Source of the DNA: Cellulophaga omnivescoria
GTDB lineage: Bacteria; Bacteroidota; Bacteroidia; Flavobacteriales; Flavobacteriaceae
Length of the DNA stretch: 64,000 nt
Direction of reading: 5' to 3'
NCBI RefSeq assembly: GCF_001999725.1
Contig: NZ_MDDP01000024.1
Coordinates: 1 to 64,000, forward strand
Each line of letters opens with the position of its first letter. Position 1 is the first letter of the stretch. Under the pieces are notes generated by a model. That model saw only the letters and a program-made list of their open reading frames with translations. It had not been told where the DNA came from and did no database searches. Position numbers and translations under genes: made by a program. Positions 35,445-43,543 of the stretch are shown piece by piece.

Positions 35445-36866
35445 ATGAAAATACTAGTAACAGGTACAACAGGCTACATAGGCAAAAGACTAGTGCCCCT
35501 TTTAATTGAAGAGGGCCACAATGTTGTATGTGTTGTTAGAGACAAATTAAGAGCTGAAGAATGGTATAAAAACGAACCTTTAATTACTGTTGTAGAGGCA
35601 GATTTTTTAAAAAAGAGTTCATTACAAGCCATTCCTAAAGATATTGATGTAGCTTACTACCTAATGCATTCTATGTCTAACTCTGCTACCAATTTTAAAT
35701 CGTTAGAAGAACAGTGCGCCATTAATTTTAAAAATTACATTGAACAAACCAACACAGAGCAAGTAATTTATTTAAGCGGAATTACTAATGACCCTAAACT
35801 ATCTATGCATTTATCTTCTAGAAAGTTAGTAGAAGAAACACTTGCATCTAACAAATATGCTCTTACTACATTTAGAGCTGGTATTATTGTGGGATCTGGT
35901 AGTTCTTCTTTTGAAATTATAAGAGATTTGGTAGAAAAATTACCGGTAATGGTTGCTCCTAAATGGCTAAATACCAAAACACAACCTTTAGCTGTTAGGG
36001 ATGTTCTTTTATTTTTATCCAAAGCTCTATTAAAAAAGGAAGTTTATAATAAAGGGATAGATATTTTTGGACCTAATGTACTTACCTACAAGCAAATGCT
36101 ATTACAGTTTGCAAAGGTTAGAGGCCTTAAAAGAACAATAGTTACAGTACCTGTAATGACTCCCAAATTATCATCATACTGGTTGTACTTTGTAACATCT
36201 ACATCATATAAACTAGCATCTACACTTGTTAAAAGTATGGGGGTAGAAATTATAGGTAAACCAAGCAATATTAATTCTATTTTAAACATAGAGCCTATTA
36301 GTTATAAGAAGGCCGTAGAATTAGCTTTTGAGAAGATAGAACAAAATAGCATTGTATCTAGCTGGAAAGATTCTATTGTTAGCAGTGGTAGATTAAAAGC
36401 CAATTTACATAAATACGTAAACGTACCAAAATATGGTTGCTTTACCGATTATAAAGAGCGTAAGGTTACAAACAAAATTAAGACTATTAATAAAATTTGG
36501 GCTATAGGCGGTCCTACGGGCTGGTATTACGGTACAATATTATGGAAATTTAGAGGGTATTTAGACAAACTTTTTGGAGGCATAGGCTTACGAAGAGGAA
36601 GAACAAGCGCTACAGATTTAAGCTCTGGCGATGCATTAGACTTTTGGAGGGTAATATTTGCAGACAAAGAACAACAAAAATTACTCCTTTATGCAGAAAT
36701 GAAGTTACCCGGCGAAGCTTGGCTTGAGTTTAAGATTGAAGAAAACATATTAAAACAAACTGCTACTTTTAGACCACGAGGTTTGGCAGGTAGGCTGTAT
36801 TGGTATAGTGTACTTCCTTTTCATATGTTTATTTTTAATGGAATGATTAACAAATTAGTTGCATAA
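35445..36866 (+). CDS. NmrA-like SDR / DUF2867 fusion protein
   Basis: A 473-residue two-domain protein. The N-terminal extended-SDR Rossmann fold has MKILVTGTTGYIGKRLVPLL and runs to about residue 300, without a classical YxxxK catalytic pair. The C-terminal DUF2867 domain (about 320-473) includes IGGPTGWYYGTILWKFRGY and GEAWLEFKIEE and ends in a hydrophobic, membrane-leaning stretch (LYWYSVLPFHMFIF). Proteins of this architecture are linked by genome context to photoprotection clusters and carotenoid or lipid metabolism; the reaction is not known. It sits in the operon two bases before the DUF2805 gene. Confidence 0.85.
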   Translation: MKILVTGTTGYIGKRLVPLLIEEGHNVVCVVRDKLRAEEWYKNEPLITVVEADFLKKSSLQAIPKDIDVAYYLMHSMSNSATNFKSLEEQCAINFKNYIEQTNTEQVIYLSGITNDPKLSMHLSSRKLVEETLASNKYALTTFRAGIIVGSGSSSFEIIRDLVEKLPVMVAPKWLNTKTQPLAVRDVLLFLSKALLKKEVYNKGIDIFGPNVLTYKQMLLQFAKVRGLKRTIVTVPVMTPKLSSYWLYFVTSTSYKLASTLVKSMGVEIIGKPSNINSILNIEPISYKKAVELAFEKIEQNSIVSSWKDSIVSSGRLKANLHKYVNVPKYGCFTDYKERKVTNKIKTINKIWAIGGPTGWYYGTILWKFRGYLDKLFGGIGLRRGRTSATDLSSGDALDFWRVIFADKEQQKLLLYAEMKLPGEAWLEFKIEENILKQTATFRPRGLAGRLYWYSVLPFHMFIFNGMINKLVA

Positions 36867-36868
36867 AA

Positions 36869-37144
36869 ATGAGTTTAACCATACAACAAATAGACCGAAT
36901 AATTGAAATGGCTTGGGAAGACAGAACTACTTTTGATGCAATTAAATTTCAATTTGGATTAACTGAAAAAGAAGTTATTACTCTAATGCGGACAGAAATG
37001 AAACCAAGCAGTTTTAAAATGTGGCGAAAAAGGGTGCAGGGACGTAAAACAAAACACGCAAAACTGAGAACATTTGTTAGCGGACGTTTTAAATGTAGTA
37101 GACAAAAACAAATTACAAATAACACTATAAGTAAAAGATATTGA
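36869..37144 (+). CDS. DUF2805 / TIGR03643 family small protein
   Basis: A 91-residue basic protein whose first 70 residues match the DUF2805 (TIGR03643) pattern: IDRIIEMAWEDRTTFDAI, FGLTEKEVITLMR and MKPSSFKMWRKRVQGRKTKH. The first half resembles a helix-turn-helix and the second half is strongly positive, so nucleic-acid binding is plausible. Members occur typically next to photolyase and cryptochrome genes, but no function is described that I know of. The C-terminal extension after RKTKH (Lys/Arg/Cys-rich) is longer than usual. It is part of the stress cluster. Confidence 0.85.
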   Translation: MSLTIQQIDRIIEMAWEDRTTFDAIKFQFGLTEKEVITLMRTEMKPSSFKMWRKRVQGRKTKHAKLRTFVSGRFKCSRQKQITNNTISKRY

Positions 37145-37179
37145 ATAAACTGTTTTATATAAATAATAAGTAGTTTATT
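37144..37179. repeat. inverted repeat upstream of folE
   Basis: AATAAACT (37144-37151) and AGTTTATT (37172-37179) are inverted copies 20 bases apart, 23 bases before the folE ATG. Possibly an operator or a weak hairpin. Confidence 0.3.
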
Positions 37180-37201
37180 GCCATAATTATTATAAAATAT
37201 A

Positions 37202-37888
37202 ATGAGTATAAATACCATAAATTTAGCAAACATAGCCAACAACATATCTGTAGAAGATATAGGAGATGATCATTTATTTACAGGTTTAGAAACACCTCTA
37301 AAACCAGACGCCTTTGTCCTTTCTGATGAAGAGAAAAAAGAGAAAATAGAAAAACTATTTGGACAAATTATGGATGTAATAGGGTTAGATTTAACAGATG
37401 ACTCTTTGCAAGGAACACCAAAACGTGTTGCAAAAATGTATATAGATGAAATTTTTTGTGGTTTAAACCCAAAAAATAAGCCAAAAATTGCTTTATTTGA
37501 AAATAAATACCAATATAACCAAATACTTGTTGAAAAAAACATTACATTTTACTCTAATTGCGAGCATCATTTTGTTCCTATTATAGGTAAAGCACACGTA
37601 GCGTACAAATCTTCTGGTAAAGTAATAGGTTTATCTAAACTAAACAGAATTGTACAATACTACGCTAAAAGACCACAAGTACAAGAGCGCTTAACCAACC
37701 AAATTGGCGTGGAGCTCCAAAAAATATTAAAAACAGAAGACGTTGCTGTAATTATAGATGCAAAACATTTGTGCGTAGCATCTAGAGGTGTAAAAGATGA
37801 TACATCTACAACAGTAACTGCTTTTTACGGTGGTGAGTTTAACAGCGCCACAAAAATAACAGAAATACAAAACTATTTAAAACATTAA
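37202..37888 (+). CDS. folE: GTP cyclohydrolase I
   Basis: Converts GTP to 7,8-dihydroneopterin triphosphate, the first step to folate and other pterins. Zinc ligands Cys120 and His123 in SNCEHHFVP and Cys191 in HLCVASRGV are present, with GTPKRVAKMY and GLSKLNRIVQYYAKRPQ as further family motifs. At 228 residues it is full length and includes the usual N-terminal helix. Its place beside DUF2805 and SDR genes resembles the light-induced folE copies of other bacteria, which may supply the pterin antenna cofactor of photolyases; that is inference from context. Confidence 0.95.
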   Translation: MSINTINLANIANNISVEDIGDDHLFTGLETPLKPDAFVLSDEEKKEKIEKLFGQIMDVIGLDLTDDSLQGTPKRVAKMYIDEIFCGLNPKNKPKIALFENKYQYNQILVEKNITFYSNCEHHFVPIIGKAHVAYKSSGKVIGLSKLNRIVQYYAKRPQVQERLTNQIGVELQKILKTEDVAVIIDAKHLCVASRGVKDDTSTTVTAFYGGEFNSATKITEIQNYLKH

Positions 37889-37892
37889 CAAT

Positions 37893-38114
37893 ATGGAGAT
37901 TATAGATAAAGCATTAGAGTTTGAGAAGAGAAAGATGAAGTCATTATCTAACAGCGAAAGAGTTGAAATTTCTCGTGAAGCTAAATCCCTTATTCTTGAA
38001 CTAAATACTATTTATAAAGAAAATAAGGACGAAGAAATTATGGATTTAATGAAGCGTCTTACTGCAATAAAACGTAAAGTAGAGAAAAGGCTAAATATGC
38101 AGCCTCTACCATAG
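37893..38114 (+). CDS. small hypothetical helical protein
   Basis: A 73-residue, highly charged protein predicted to be nearly all helix (FEKRKMKSLSNSERVEISRE, then LMKRLTAIKRKVEKRL). It contains no Cys and no membrane segment. It follows folE by four bases and so is in the operon, with a 96-base gap before the next SDR gene. I do not recognise a named family. The helical charge pattern suggests a small oligomerising or protein-binding factor. Confidence 0.65.
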   Translation: MEIIDKALEFEKRKMKSLSNSERVEISREAKSLILELNTIYKENKDEEIMDLMKRLTAIKRKVEKRLNMQPLP

Positions 38115-38210
38115 TGTTGCTACCATAAAACACCTTAAAATATCTAAAAATAATTGGCAAATTATACTTGTCCAACAGGTATTCCTTTGCTCTAATTTAA
38201 AATAATATTA

Positions 38211-38894
38211 ATGAAAACTACTGTTATTGTTGGTGGTAGCAAAGGAATAGGATTTGCCATTACTAAAGAGCTTATTAACACACAAAAAATTATTGTTATT
38301 AGCAGAACTGCACCAGAGTTAGAGCATCAAAACCTAACACATTTTAGCTGTGATATTCTCACAGATAATTTACCTAATTTGGAGGCTATAGACAACCTAA
38401 TATATTGCCCTGGAAGTATTAATCTTAAGCCCATAGGCCGTTTAAGTATTGAAGATTTTAAAGAAGATTTTGAAATTAATGTTATAGGTGCAGTAAAAAC
38501 TATTAAACATTATTTAACAGCTTTAAAAAAAGGGCAGCAACCCACCATATTACTTTTTAGTACTGTAGCTACAAAGTTAGGTATGCCATATCATGCAAGT
38601 ATTGCTACCGCTAAAGCCGGTGTAGAGGGCTTGGTTAAATCTCTGGGAGCAGAACTTGCACCCACAATACGTGTCAATGCTATTGCGCCAACTGTAACAG
38701 ACACAGATTTAGCTGCAAAATTATTACGTAATGAAAAAATGATTGAAAATATTAAAGAAAGGCATCCTTTAAAACGTTTTTTAGACCCAACTGACGTTGC
38801 ACATATGGCCAGTTTTTTAATTAGTGAAAAAACACAGAGCATTTCAGGCCAAATTATGGAGGTTGACTGTGGAATTGTAAATTTTAAACTTTAA
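38211..38894 (+). CDS. short-chain dehydrogenase-like protein without canonical catalytic Tyr
   Basis: A 227-residue classical-size SDR. The cofactor motif VGGSKGIGFA and the catalytic serine region FSTVATKLG (about 116-124) are present. Where YxxxK is expected, the sequence is IATAK (Ile131, Lys135), preceded by MPYHAS, so the canonical tyrosine is missing although Lys135 is kept; Tyr127 is nearby. The C-terminal ISGQIMEVDCGI is typical. It may act with a shifted tyrosine or as a non-classical reductase. Part of the stress cluster; the GPx gene starts at the base after its stop. Confidence 0.85.
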   Translation: MKTTVIVGGSKGIGFAITKELINTQKIIVISRTAPELEHQNLTHFSCDILTDNLPNLEAIDNLIYCPGSINLKPIGRLSIEDFKEDFEINVIGAVKTIKHYLTALKKGQQPTILLFSTVATKLGMPYHASIATAKAGVEGLVKSLGAELAPTIRVNAIAPTVTDTDLAAKLLRNEKMIENIKERHPLKRFLDPTDVAHMASFLISEKTQSISGQIMEVDCGIVNFKL

Positions 38895-39443
38895 ATGAAA
38901 CTATTAGTTATGATTACATTACTTACTATATTTTCTTCTTGCTCATCTAAACAAAAAGTTAAGCCAAGTTTCAGCATTTATGACATTAAAGTTACTGGCC
39001 TAGAAGGTAAACCAATTAATTTAGGAGACTATAAGGGTAAAAAAATACTATTTGTAAATGTAGCATCTAAATGCGGTTTTACCGGTCAGTATAAAGAATT
39101 ACAAGAGCTTTATGACACTTACAAAGAAAACCTTATGATTATAGGTGCGCCCTGCAATCAATTTGGTAGCCAAGAATCTGGTACTGAGGAAGAAATTAAA
39201 ACTTTTTGCCAGAGAAATTATGGCGTATCATTTGTAATGACAGAAAAATTAGATGTAAAAGGTGCTAACCAACACCCACTTTATGCTTGGCTTACAAATA
39301 AAGACATAAACGGGAATACCAGCACCACCGTAAAATGGAATTTTCAAAAATATTTGATTGATGAAGAAGGTATGTTTGTAGACTACTACTACTCTACCAC
39401 AAATCCTTTGAGTAAAAAAATAACTAAACATTTAACTAAATAA
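38895..39443 (+). CDS. glutathione-peroxidase-family thiol peroxidase (lipoprotein)
   Basis: A 182-residue GPx-fold protein with a lipoprotein signal (MKLLVMITLLTIFSSC, lipid Cys16), so it acts outside the inner membrane. The catalytic tetrad is visible: Cys60 in ASKCGFTG in place of selenocysteine, Gln89 in PCNQFG, Trp148 and Asn149 in KWNF. Cys105 in FCQRNYG matches the resolving cysteine of thioredoxin-dependent GPx enzymes. It probably reduces lipid hydroperoxides at the cell envelope, using thioredoxin-like donors. It continues the stress cluster and is followed by the Lacal_2735 gene after two bases. Confidence 0.9.
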   Translation: MKLLVMITLLTIFSSCSSKQKVKPSFSIYDIKVTGLEGKPINLGDYKGKKILFVNVASKCGFTGQYKELQELYDTYKENLMIIGAPCNQFGSQESGTEEEIKTFCQRNYGVSFVMTEKLDVKGANQHPLYAWLTNKDINGNTSTTVKWNFQKYLIDEEGMFVDYYYSTTNPLSKKITKHLTK

Positions 39444-39445
39444 TT

Positions 39446-39631
39446 ATGTTTGGACTATTTAAAAAGAAATCTCAATTAGAGAAATTACAAGAGCAATACA
39501 AAAAACTTATGAAAGAATGTCATGTACTTTCTGCAAGTAACCGTAGTGCTAGTGATGCTAAATTTGCAGAAGCCGAAGCTATACAAGATAAAATAGCACT
39601 GTTATTAAAAGATAAACATGAAACTAATTAA
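39446..39631 (+). CDS. Lacal_2735 family small protein
   Basis: A 61-residue protein with the family form MFGLFKKKSQLEKLQEQYKK, a two-helix coiled-coil-like segment and DKIALLLKDK near the end. The family is restricted to Bacteroidetes and has no assigned function. Its N-terminus (MFGLFKKK) resembles a short membrane-associating amphipathic start. It overlaps the tspO gene by 14 bases and so is translated with it. Confidence 0.85.
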   Translation: MFGLFKKKSQLEKLQEQYKKLMKECHVLSASNRSASDAKFAEAEAIQDKIALLLKDKHETN

Positions 39632-40079
39632 ACATATTGTTTTATTTTTAATACTAAATTTTAGTGCTTTAGCATTAGGTGTTTTATTAATGGATAACGG
39701 AGCACAATCTAATTGGTACGTACAACTAAATAAAGCTCCTTGGACACCTCCAGGTTGGGTTTTTGGTACTGCTTGGACCATTATTATGCTTTGTTTTGCA
39801 GTTTACTTAGGTTTTTTAGCCAAACACAGCAAAAACTTTAAGTTTATTTTACTATTCGCCATACAATGGTTTTTAAACGTTGGATGGAATTTTGCATTTT
39901 TTAATCAACATTACATAAGTATAGGTTTAGTACTAATTACAGCATTAACTTTACTAGTAATTTATATGTTTTACAAGTACAAGTCTATTGTTAAAAATAT
40001 ATCAATATTAATTTTACCATATATTATTTGGTTGTGTATAGCTACATCATTAAATGCATATATTTTAATTTATAACTAA
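39618..40079 (+). CDS. TspO/MBR-family tryptophan-rich sensory protein
   Basis: A 153-residue, five-helix membrane protein. Family residues include WYVQLNKAPWTPPGWVFGTAW (positions about 33-53, the ligand-pocket loop) and QWFLNVGWNFAFF. TspO binds porphyrins and related tetrapyrroles, degrades protoporphyrin in light in some bacteria and is linked to oxidative or light stress. It starts inside the Lacal_2735 gene and is followed by an SRPBCC gene after two bases. Together with FolE and the SDR genes it supports a light/oxidative-stress reading of the cluster. Confidence 0.93.
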   Translation: MKLIKHIVLFLILNFSALALGVLLMDNGAQSNWYVQLNKAPWTPPGWVFGTAWTIIMLCFAVYLGFLAKHSKNFKFILLFAIQWFLNVGWNFAFFNQHYISIGLVLITALTLLVIYMFYKYKSIVKNISILILPYIIWLCIATSLNAYILIYN

Positions 40080-40081
40080 AT

Positions 40082-40546
40082 ATGAAAATATATACTTTAC
40101 ATAAAAAACAAAAACTACCTATTACCATAGACCAAGCCTGGGAGTTTTTATCAAAACCAGAAAACTTAAAAACTATAACGCCAGACTATATGGGGTTTAT
40201 TATTTTATCTGGTGCAGATAGGCCAATGTATCAAGGACAAATAATACAATATATTGTTACTCCAGTTTTAGGTATAAAAACCAAATGGGTTACAGAAATT
40301 ACGCATATGGTAAAAAATAAGTATTTTGTAGATGAGCAACGTTTTGGCCCGTATGCTTTATGGCACCATAAGCATTTTATTAAAGAAATAGAAGGTGGTG
40401 TAGAAATGGAAGATATTATAGACTACAAAGTTCCTTTTGGAATTTTAGGCCAAATGGTTCATCCTTTTTTAGTAAAACCTAAATTAGAAGAAATATTTAA
40501 GTACCGAAAAGATAAATTAGAGTCTTTATTTGGTACTTTACAGTAA
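40082..40546 (+). CDS. SRPBCC-fold ligand-binding protein
   Basis: A 154-residue START/Bet v1-like protein, with ITIDQAWEFLSKPENLKTIT near the start, GADRPMYQGQIIQYIVTP in the centre and EDIIDYKVPFGILG before the final helix. Relatives are sometimes named cell-division inhibitors through fusion with SDR proteins, but the fold binds hydrophobic ligands such as lipids, pigments or polyketides. Its presence beside TspO in a stress cluster suggests a pigment or lipid ligand. No signal peptide. Confidence 0.8.
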   Translation: MKIYTLHKKQKLPITIDQAWEFLSKPENLKTITPDYMGFIILSGADRPMYQGQIIQYIVTPVLGIKTKWVTEITHMVKNKYFVDEQRFGPYALWHHKHFIKEIEGGVEMEDIIDYKVPFGILGQMVHPFLVKPKLEEIFKYRKDKLESLFGTLQ

Positions 40547-40637
40547 AAAAATAGTAAAGCTTTAAAAAAACACAGGGTATTTTACTTTTTTTTTAGTATT
40601 TTAAGCATAAGCTAATTACAAACCTAAATTACACCAA

Positions 40638-41078
40638 ATGATTGATATTGTAAGACTTATGTTTGAGTTTGGCTCCCTAATTGTTTTTAGCTTGCTCCAA
40701 GTTATTATTTACCCATCTTTTAATTATTACTCTAAAGCAGAGCTCATAAAGTGGTACAGAGATAAAAGAGATCAGATATACTTATTTGCCTTACTTTTAG
40801 GCCCAGTACACCTTACTTCGGTAATTATACAGTTGGTGCATAAACAAGACCTTTACACTATTACAAGTTCTATTGTTATTTGCGCATTATGGGTACAACA
40901 TTACGTAATTATAGAAACTAAACACGCAACCATAATAAAAGGTGTTGGATCTTTAGAAAAAGCCAAACAAGCTATAAAAAAAAACAACCTAATAAGAGTA
41001 ATTATTTTAACACTCTTATTAGGTTGGACAATTTTTAGAACCGTGCAGCGCACAGGGTTTTGGTTAACTACTAATTAA
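40638..41078 (+). CDS. uncharacterised four-helix membrane protein
   Basis: A 146-residue protein with hydrophobic helices at about 8-27, 47-66, 74-94 and 118-137, and a conserved-looking loop YPSFNYYSKAELIKWYRDKR between the first two. I do not recognise the family. It resembles small four-helix membrane proteins that follow stress genes in Bacteroidetes. It lies 91 bases after the SRPBCC gene, and its last four bases overlap the convergent murA stop. Function unknown. Confidence 0.65.
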   Translation: MIDIVRLMFEFGSLIVFSLLQVIIYPSFNYYSKAELIKWYRDKRDQIYLFALLLGPVHLTSVIIQLVHKQDLYTITSSIVICALWVQHYVIIETKHATIIKGVGSLEKAKQAIKKNNLIRVIILTLLLGWTIFRTVQRTGFWLTTN

Positions 41079-42382
41079 ACCCTTGTAATTTTTGCTCCAA
41101 TAGCTCTTAAACGTTCATCTATATTTTCGTAACCTCTATCTATTTGCTCTATATTGTGTATTGTAGACGTTCCTTTGGCTGATAATGCCGCAATTAATAA
41201 AGATACACCTGCTCTAATATCTGGAGATACCATTGTAGTTGCCTTTAAGGTTGATTTAAAATCGTGACCAATAACTGTTGCTCTGTGCGGATCACACAAA
41301 ATAACTTTGGCTCCCATATCTAATAATTTATCTACAAAAAACAAACGGCTCTCAAACATCTTCTGGTGTATTAACACCTCACCTCTTGCTTGCGTAGCTA
41401 CAACTAGTATTATACTTAACAAATCTGGAGTTAAACCAGGCCAAGGCGCATCTGCAATAGTTAAAATAGAACCGTCTATGTAATTTTGTATCTCATAACC
41501 ATCTTTATGTTCTGGTATAAAAATATCATCACCTCTGCGCTCTAAAGTAATTCCTAATTTTCTAAAAACAGTAGGTATTTGCCCTAAATCGTCCCAACTT
41601 ACATTTTTAATTGTAAGCTCACTTTTGGTCATTGCAGCAAGTCCAATCCAGCTACCAATTTCAATCATATCTGGTAACATTCTGTGTTCTGTACCTCCTA
41701 ATGCATCTACACCTTCAATAACTAAAAGATTAGAACCAACACCTGTAATTTTTGCTCCCATGCGGTTAAGCATTTTACACAACTGTTGTAAATATGGTTC
41801 ACAAGCTGCATTATATATTGTTGTAGTACCTTCTGCTAAAACAGCTGCCATTACAATATTAGCTGTACCGGTTACAGAAGCTTCATCTAAAAGCATATAT
41901 GTGCCCTTTAATTTCTCTGCTTCTACACCGTAAAAATATTCTTCTTTATTATATCTAAATTTTGCCCCTAGGTTAATAAACCCTTCAAAGTGAGTATCTA
42001 ATCTACGACGGCCAATTTTATCACCTCCTGGCTTAGGAATATATCCCTTACCAAAACGAGCTAATAAAGGGCCAACAAGCATTATAGATCCACGTAAACC
42101 ACGTCCATCTTCTTTAAATTGGTCAGATTGGAGGTAATCTAAGTTTACATCATCAGCCTTAAATGTATAAGAACCTTTTCCTCTTTTTTGGATTTTTACA
42201 CCCAAATCTTCCAATAAAGCTATAAGTTTATTTACATCAACTATATCTGGTATATTATTAATTTGCACCTCTTCTGGTGTTAATAAAACCGCACATAATA
42301 TTTGTAAAGCTTCATTTTTTGCTCCTTGCGGAGTAATATCTCCTTGTAGACGTTGTCCGCCTTCAATTTTAAATGTCCCCAT
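41075..42382 (-). CDS. murA: UDP-N-acetylglucosamine 1-carboxyvinyltransferase (MurA)
   Basis: Transfers enolpyruvate from PEP to UDP-GlcNAc, the first committed step of peptidoglycan synthesis. The PEP/UDP-sugar contacts GAKNEAL (Lys22, Asn23), RGLRGSIMLVGPLL and the final IDRGYENIDERLRAIG are present. In the active-site loop the usual catalytic Cys is Asp121 (KPGGDKIGRRRLDTH), the natural substitution known to confer fosfomycin resistance in mycobacterial and chlamydial MurA. At 435 residues it is full length. It is co-directional with the DUF4290 gene (15-base gap). Confidence 0.95.
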   Translation of the reverse strand: MGTFKIEGGQRLQGDITPQGAKNEALQILCAVLLTPEEVQINNIPDIVDVNKLIALLEDLGVKIQKRGKGSYTFKADDVNLDYLQSDQFKEDGRGLRGSIMLVGPLLARFGKGYIPKPGGDKIGRRRLDTHFEGFINLGAKFRYNKEEYFYGVEAEKLKGTYMLLDEASVTGTANIVMAAVLAEGTTTIYNAACEPYLQQLCKMLNRMGAKITGVGSNLLVIEGVDALGGTEHRMLPDMIEIGSWIGLAAMTKSELTIKNVSWDDLGQIPTVFRKLGITLERRGDDIFIPEHKDGYEIQNYIDGSILTIADAPWPGLTPDLLSIILVVATQARGEVLIHQKMFESRLFFVDKLLDMGAKVILCDPHRATVIGHDFKSTLKATTMVSPDIRAGVSLLIAALSAKGTSTIHNIEQIDRGYENIDERLRAIGAKITRV

Positions 42383-42397
42383 TAAAGACTATATTAT

Positions 42398-43057
42398 TTA
42401 GTACCGTTTTTTACCTCGGTTGTTGTTATTTCTCTGATTATTTTTTCCGTTTGTGTACCTTGTATTAGACTTTGCAACTTTATTCTTTAAAAACTGTCCA
42501 CTATCAGTTAGTGTTTCATTTTTTGCAGCTAAATCAATTCTACCATCACTTAACTCATATAAATGATTAAAAATAGCGCTATCATCCACTACGTCTTTGT
42601 TCCAATTAAGGTAACATTTTTTCATATGGTTAGCAATAGCATACTCCAATCCGTCTCTCATATCACCTTTCTCCCATTCTACAGCAACATCTATCATACG
42701 TTTAATATTGTTACCATAAAATCTGTACTTCGGAAAATTTTGTGGATACTCTAATGGCTCCGGACGCTCTTGCAACATTTCCTTAGTTGTAATAGGAAAA
42801 GGAGATTCTACATCTAGTTTAAAATCTGACATTATAAACAACTGATCCCAAAGCTTGTGCTGAAAATCTGGCACATCCCTAAGGTGAGGCTGCAAATTAC
42901 CCATAACGCTAATTATAGCTTTAGCCACTTTGTTACGTTCTTCGGCATCTTCTATAGATACTGCGTAGTCTACCATTTTTTGAAAATGACGACCATATTC
43001 TGGAATAATGAGCTGGTCTCGCTCAGTATTATACTGTAAGTTTTCTACTAAATTCAA
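42398..43057 (-). CDS. DUF4290 domain protein
   Basis: A 219-residue cytoplasmic protein, helical through most of its length, with segments LIIPEYGRHFQKMVDYA, KLWDQLFIMSDF and YPQNFPKYRFYGNNIKRMID. The C-terminal 30 residues are a low-complexity Asn/Arg/Lys tail (NGKNNQRNNNNRGKKRY) that could bind RNA or DNA. The family is conserved in Bacteroidetes beside murA, with no assigned function. The start is a TTG at 43057; an upstream in-frame stop rules out a longer form and no earlier ATG exists. Confidence 0.85.
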   Translation of the reverse strand: MNLVENLQYNTERDQLIIPEYGRHFQKMVDYAVSIEDAEERNKVAKAIISVMGNLQPHLRDVPDFQHKLWDQLFIMSDFKLDVESPFPITTKEMLQERPEPLEYPQNFPKYRFYGNNIKRMIDVAVEWEKGDMRDGLEYAIANHMKKCYLNWNKDVVDDSAIFNHLYELSDGRIDLAAKNETLTDSGQFLKNKVAKSNTRYTNGKNNQRNNNNRGKKRY

Positions 43058-43160
43058 ACTAAAAAAGATTTATGCTAATTTATATTCTAAACGTGAAGTT
43101 ATACGCTTAGGTTCTGCAAAGTACTAAAATAAATAAAACAAACACCATTTATAGGTGGTT

Positions 43161-43448
43161 TTATAAAGATATTACCCCTTTTATTTTACCAACTTCTTTG
43201 TATTTGGCTATTACAGCATCAGGATTTTTTAAATTAACAGTAATTGAAACACTAGTATATTTGCCGTTTTTAGACTTTTTAGACTCTATAACTGCTCCTG
43301 TATTATTAAAAACTTCTTCTATTTGTTTAAACTTTTCTACATCTGTAGGAATAATAAATTTATACAGGTAATTAGATGGCCAACTGTTGTTTAACTCTAG
43401 CTGCTCTTTTAACCTTGCATAAAATTCTTCTGGATTATCCTTGTTCAT
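43161..43448 (-). CDS. DUF493 family protein
   Basis: A 95-residue ferredoxin-like alpha/beta protein of the YbeD/DUF493 family. The pattern is KFIIPTDVEKFKQIEEVF, then KNGKYTSVSITVNLKNPDAV and a final YKEVGKIKGVISL. These resemble small ligand-binding (ACT-like) regulators; the role is unknown. Single gene, divergent from the P-loop ATPase gene. A TATATTTG box on the minus strand (43469-43462) is a candidate -7 element. Confidence 0.85.
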   Translation of the reverse strand: MNKDNPEEFYARLKEQLELNNSWPSNYLYKFIIPTDVEKFKQIEEVFNNTGAVIESKKSKNGKYTSVSITVNLKNPDAVIAKYKEVGKIKGVISL

Positions 43449-43495
43449 ACTTTATTTTTTACAAATATAATGTAATACTGTATTTTATACTACTT

Positions 43496-43526
43496 TTTGT
43501 GTCGTTCGTATTTTAGTTATCTTTGT
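43496..43526 (+). promoter_or_regulatory. promoter of the P-loop ATPase-recQ-fmt operon
   Basis: TTTG (43496-43499) is followed after 19 bases by TATCTTTG (43519-43526), a perfect match to the Bacteroidetes -33/-7 consensus, 17 bases before the TTG start codon. Confidence 0.75.
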
Positions 43527-43543
43527 AACATTAATTTAGCATA

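Noticed and set aside
32851-41078. Full photolyase/LitR light cassette
   Set aside because: No photolyase, cryptochrome, B12-binding MerR or carotenoid gene is present in the window; only the companion genes are.
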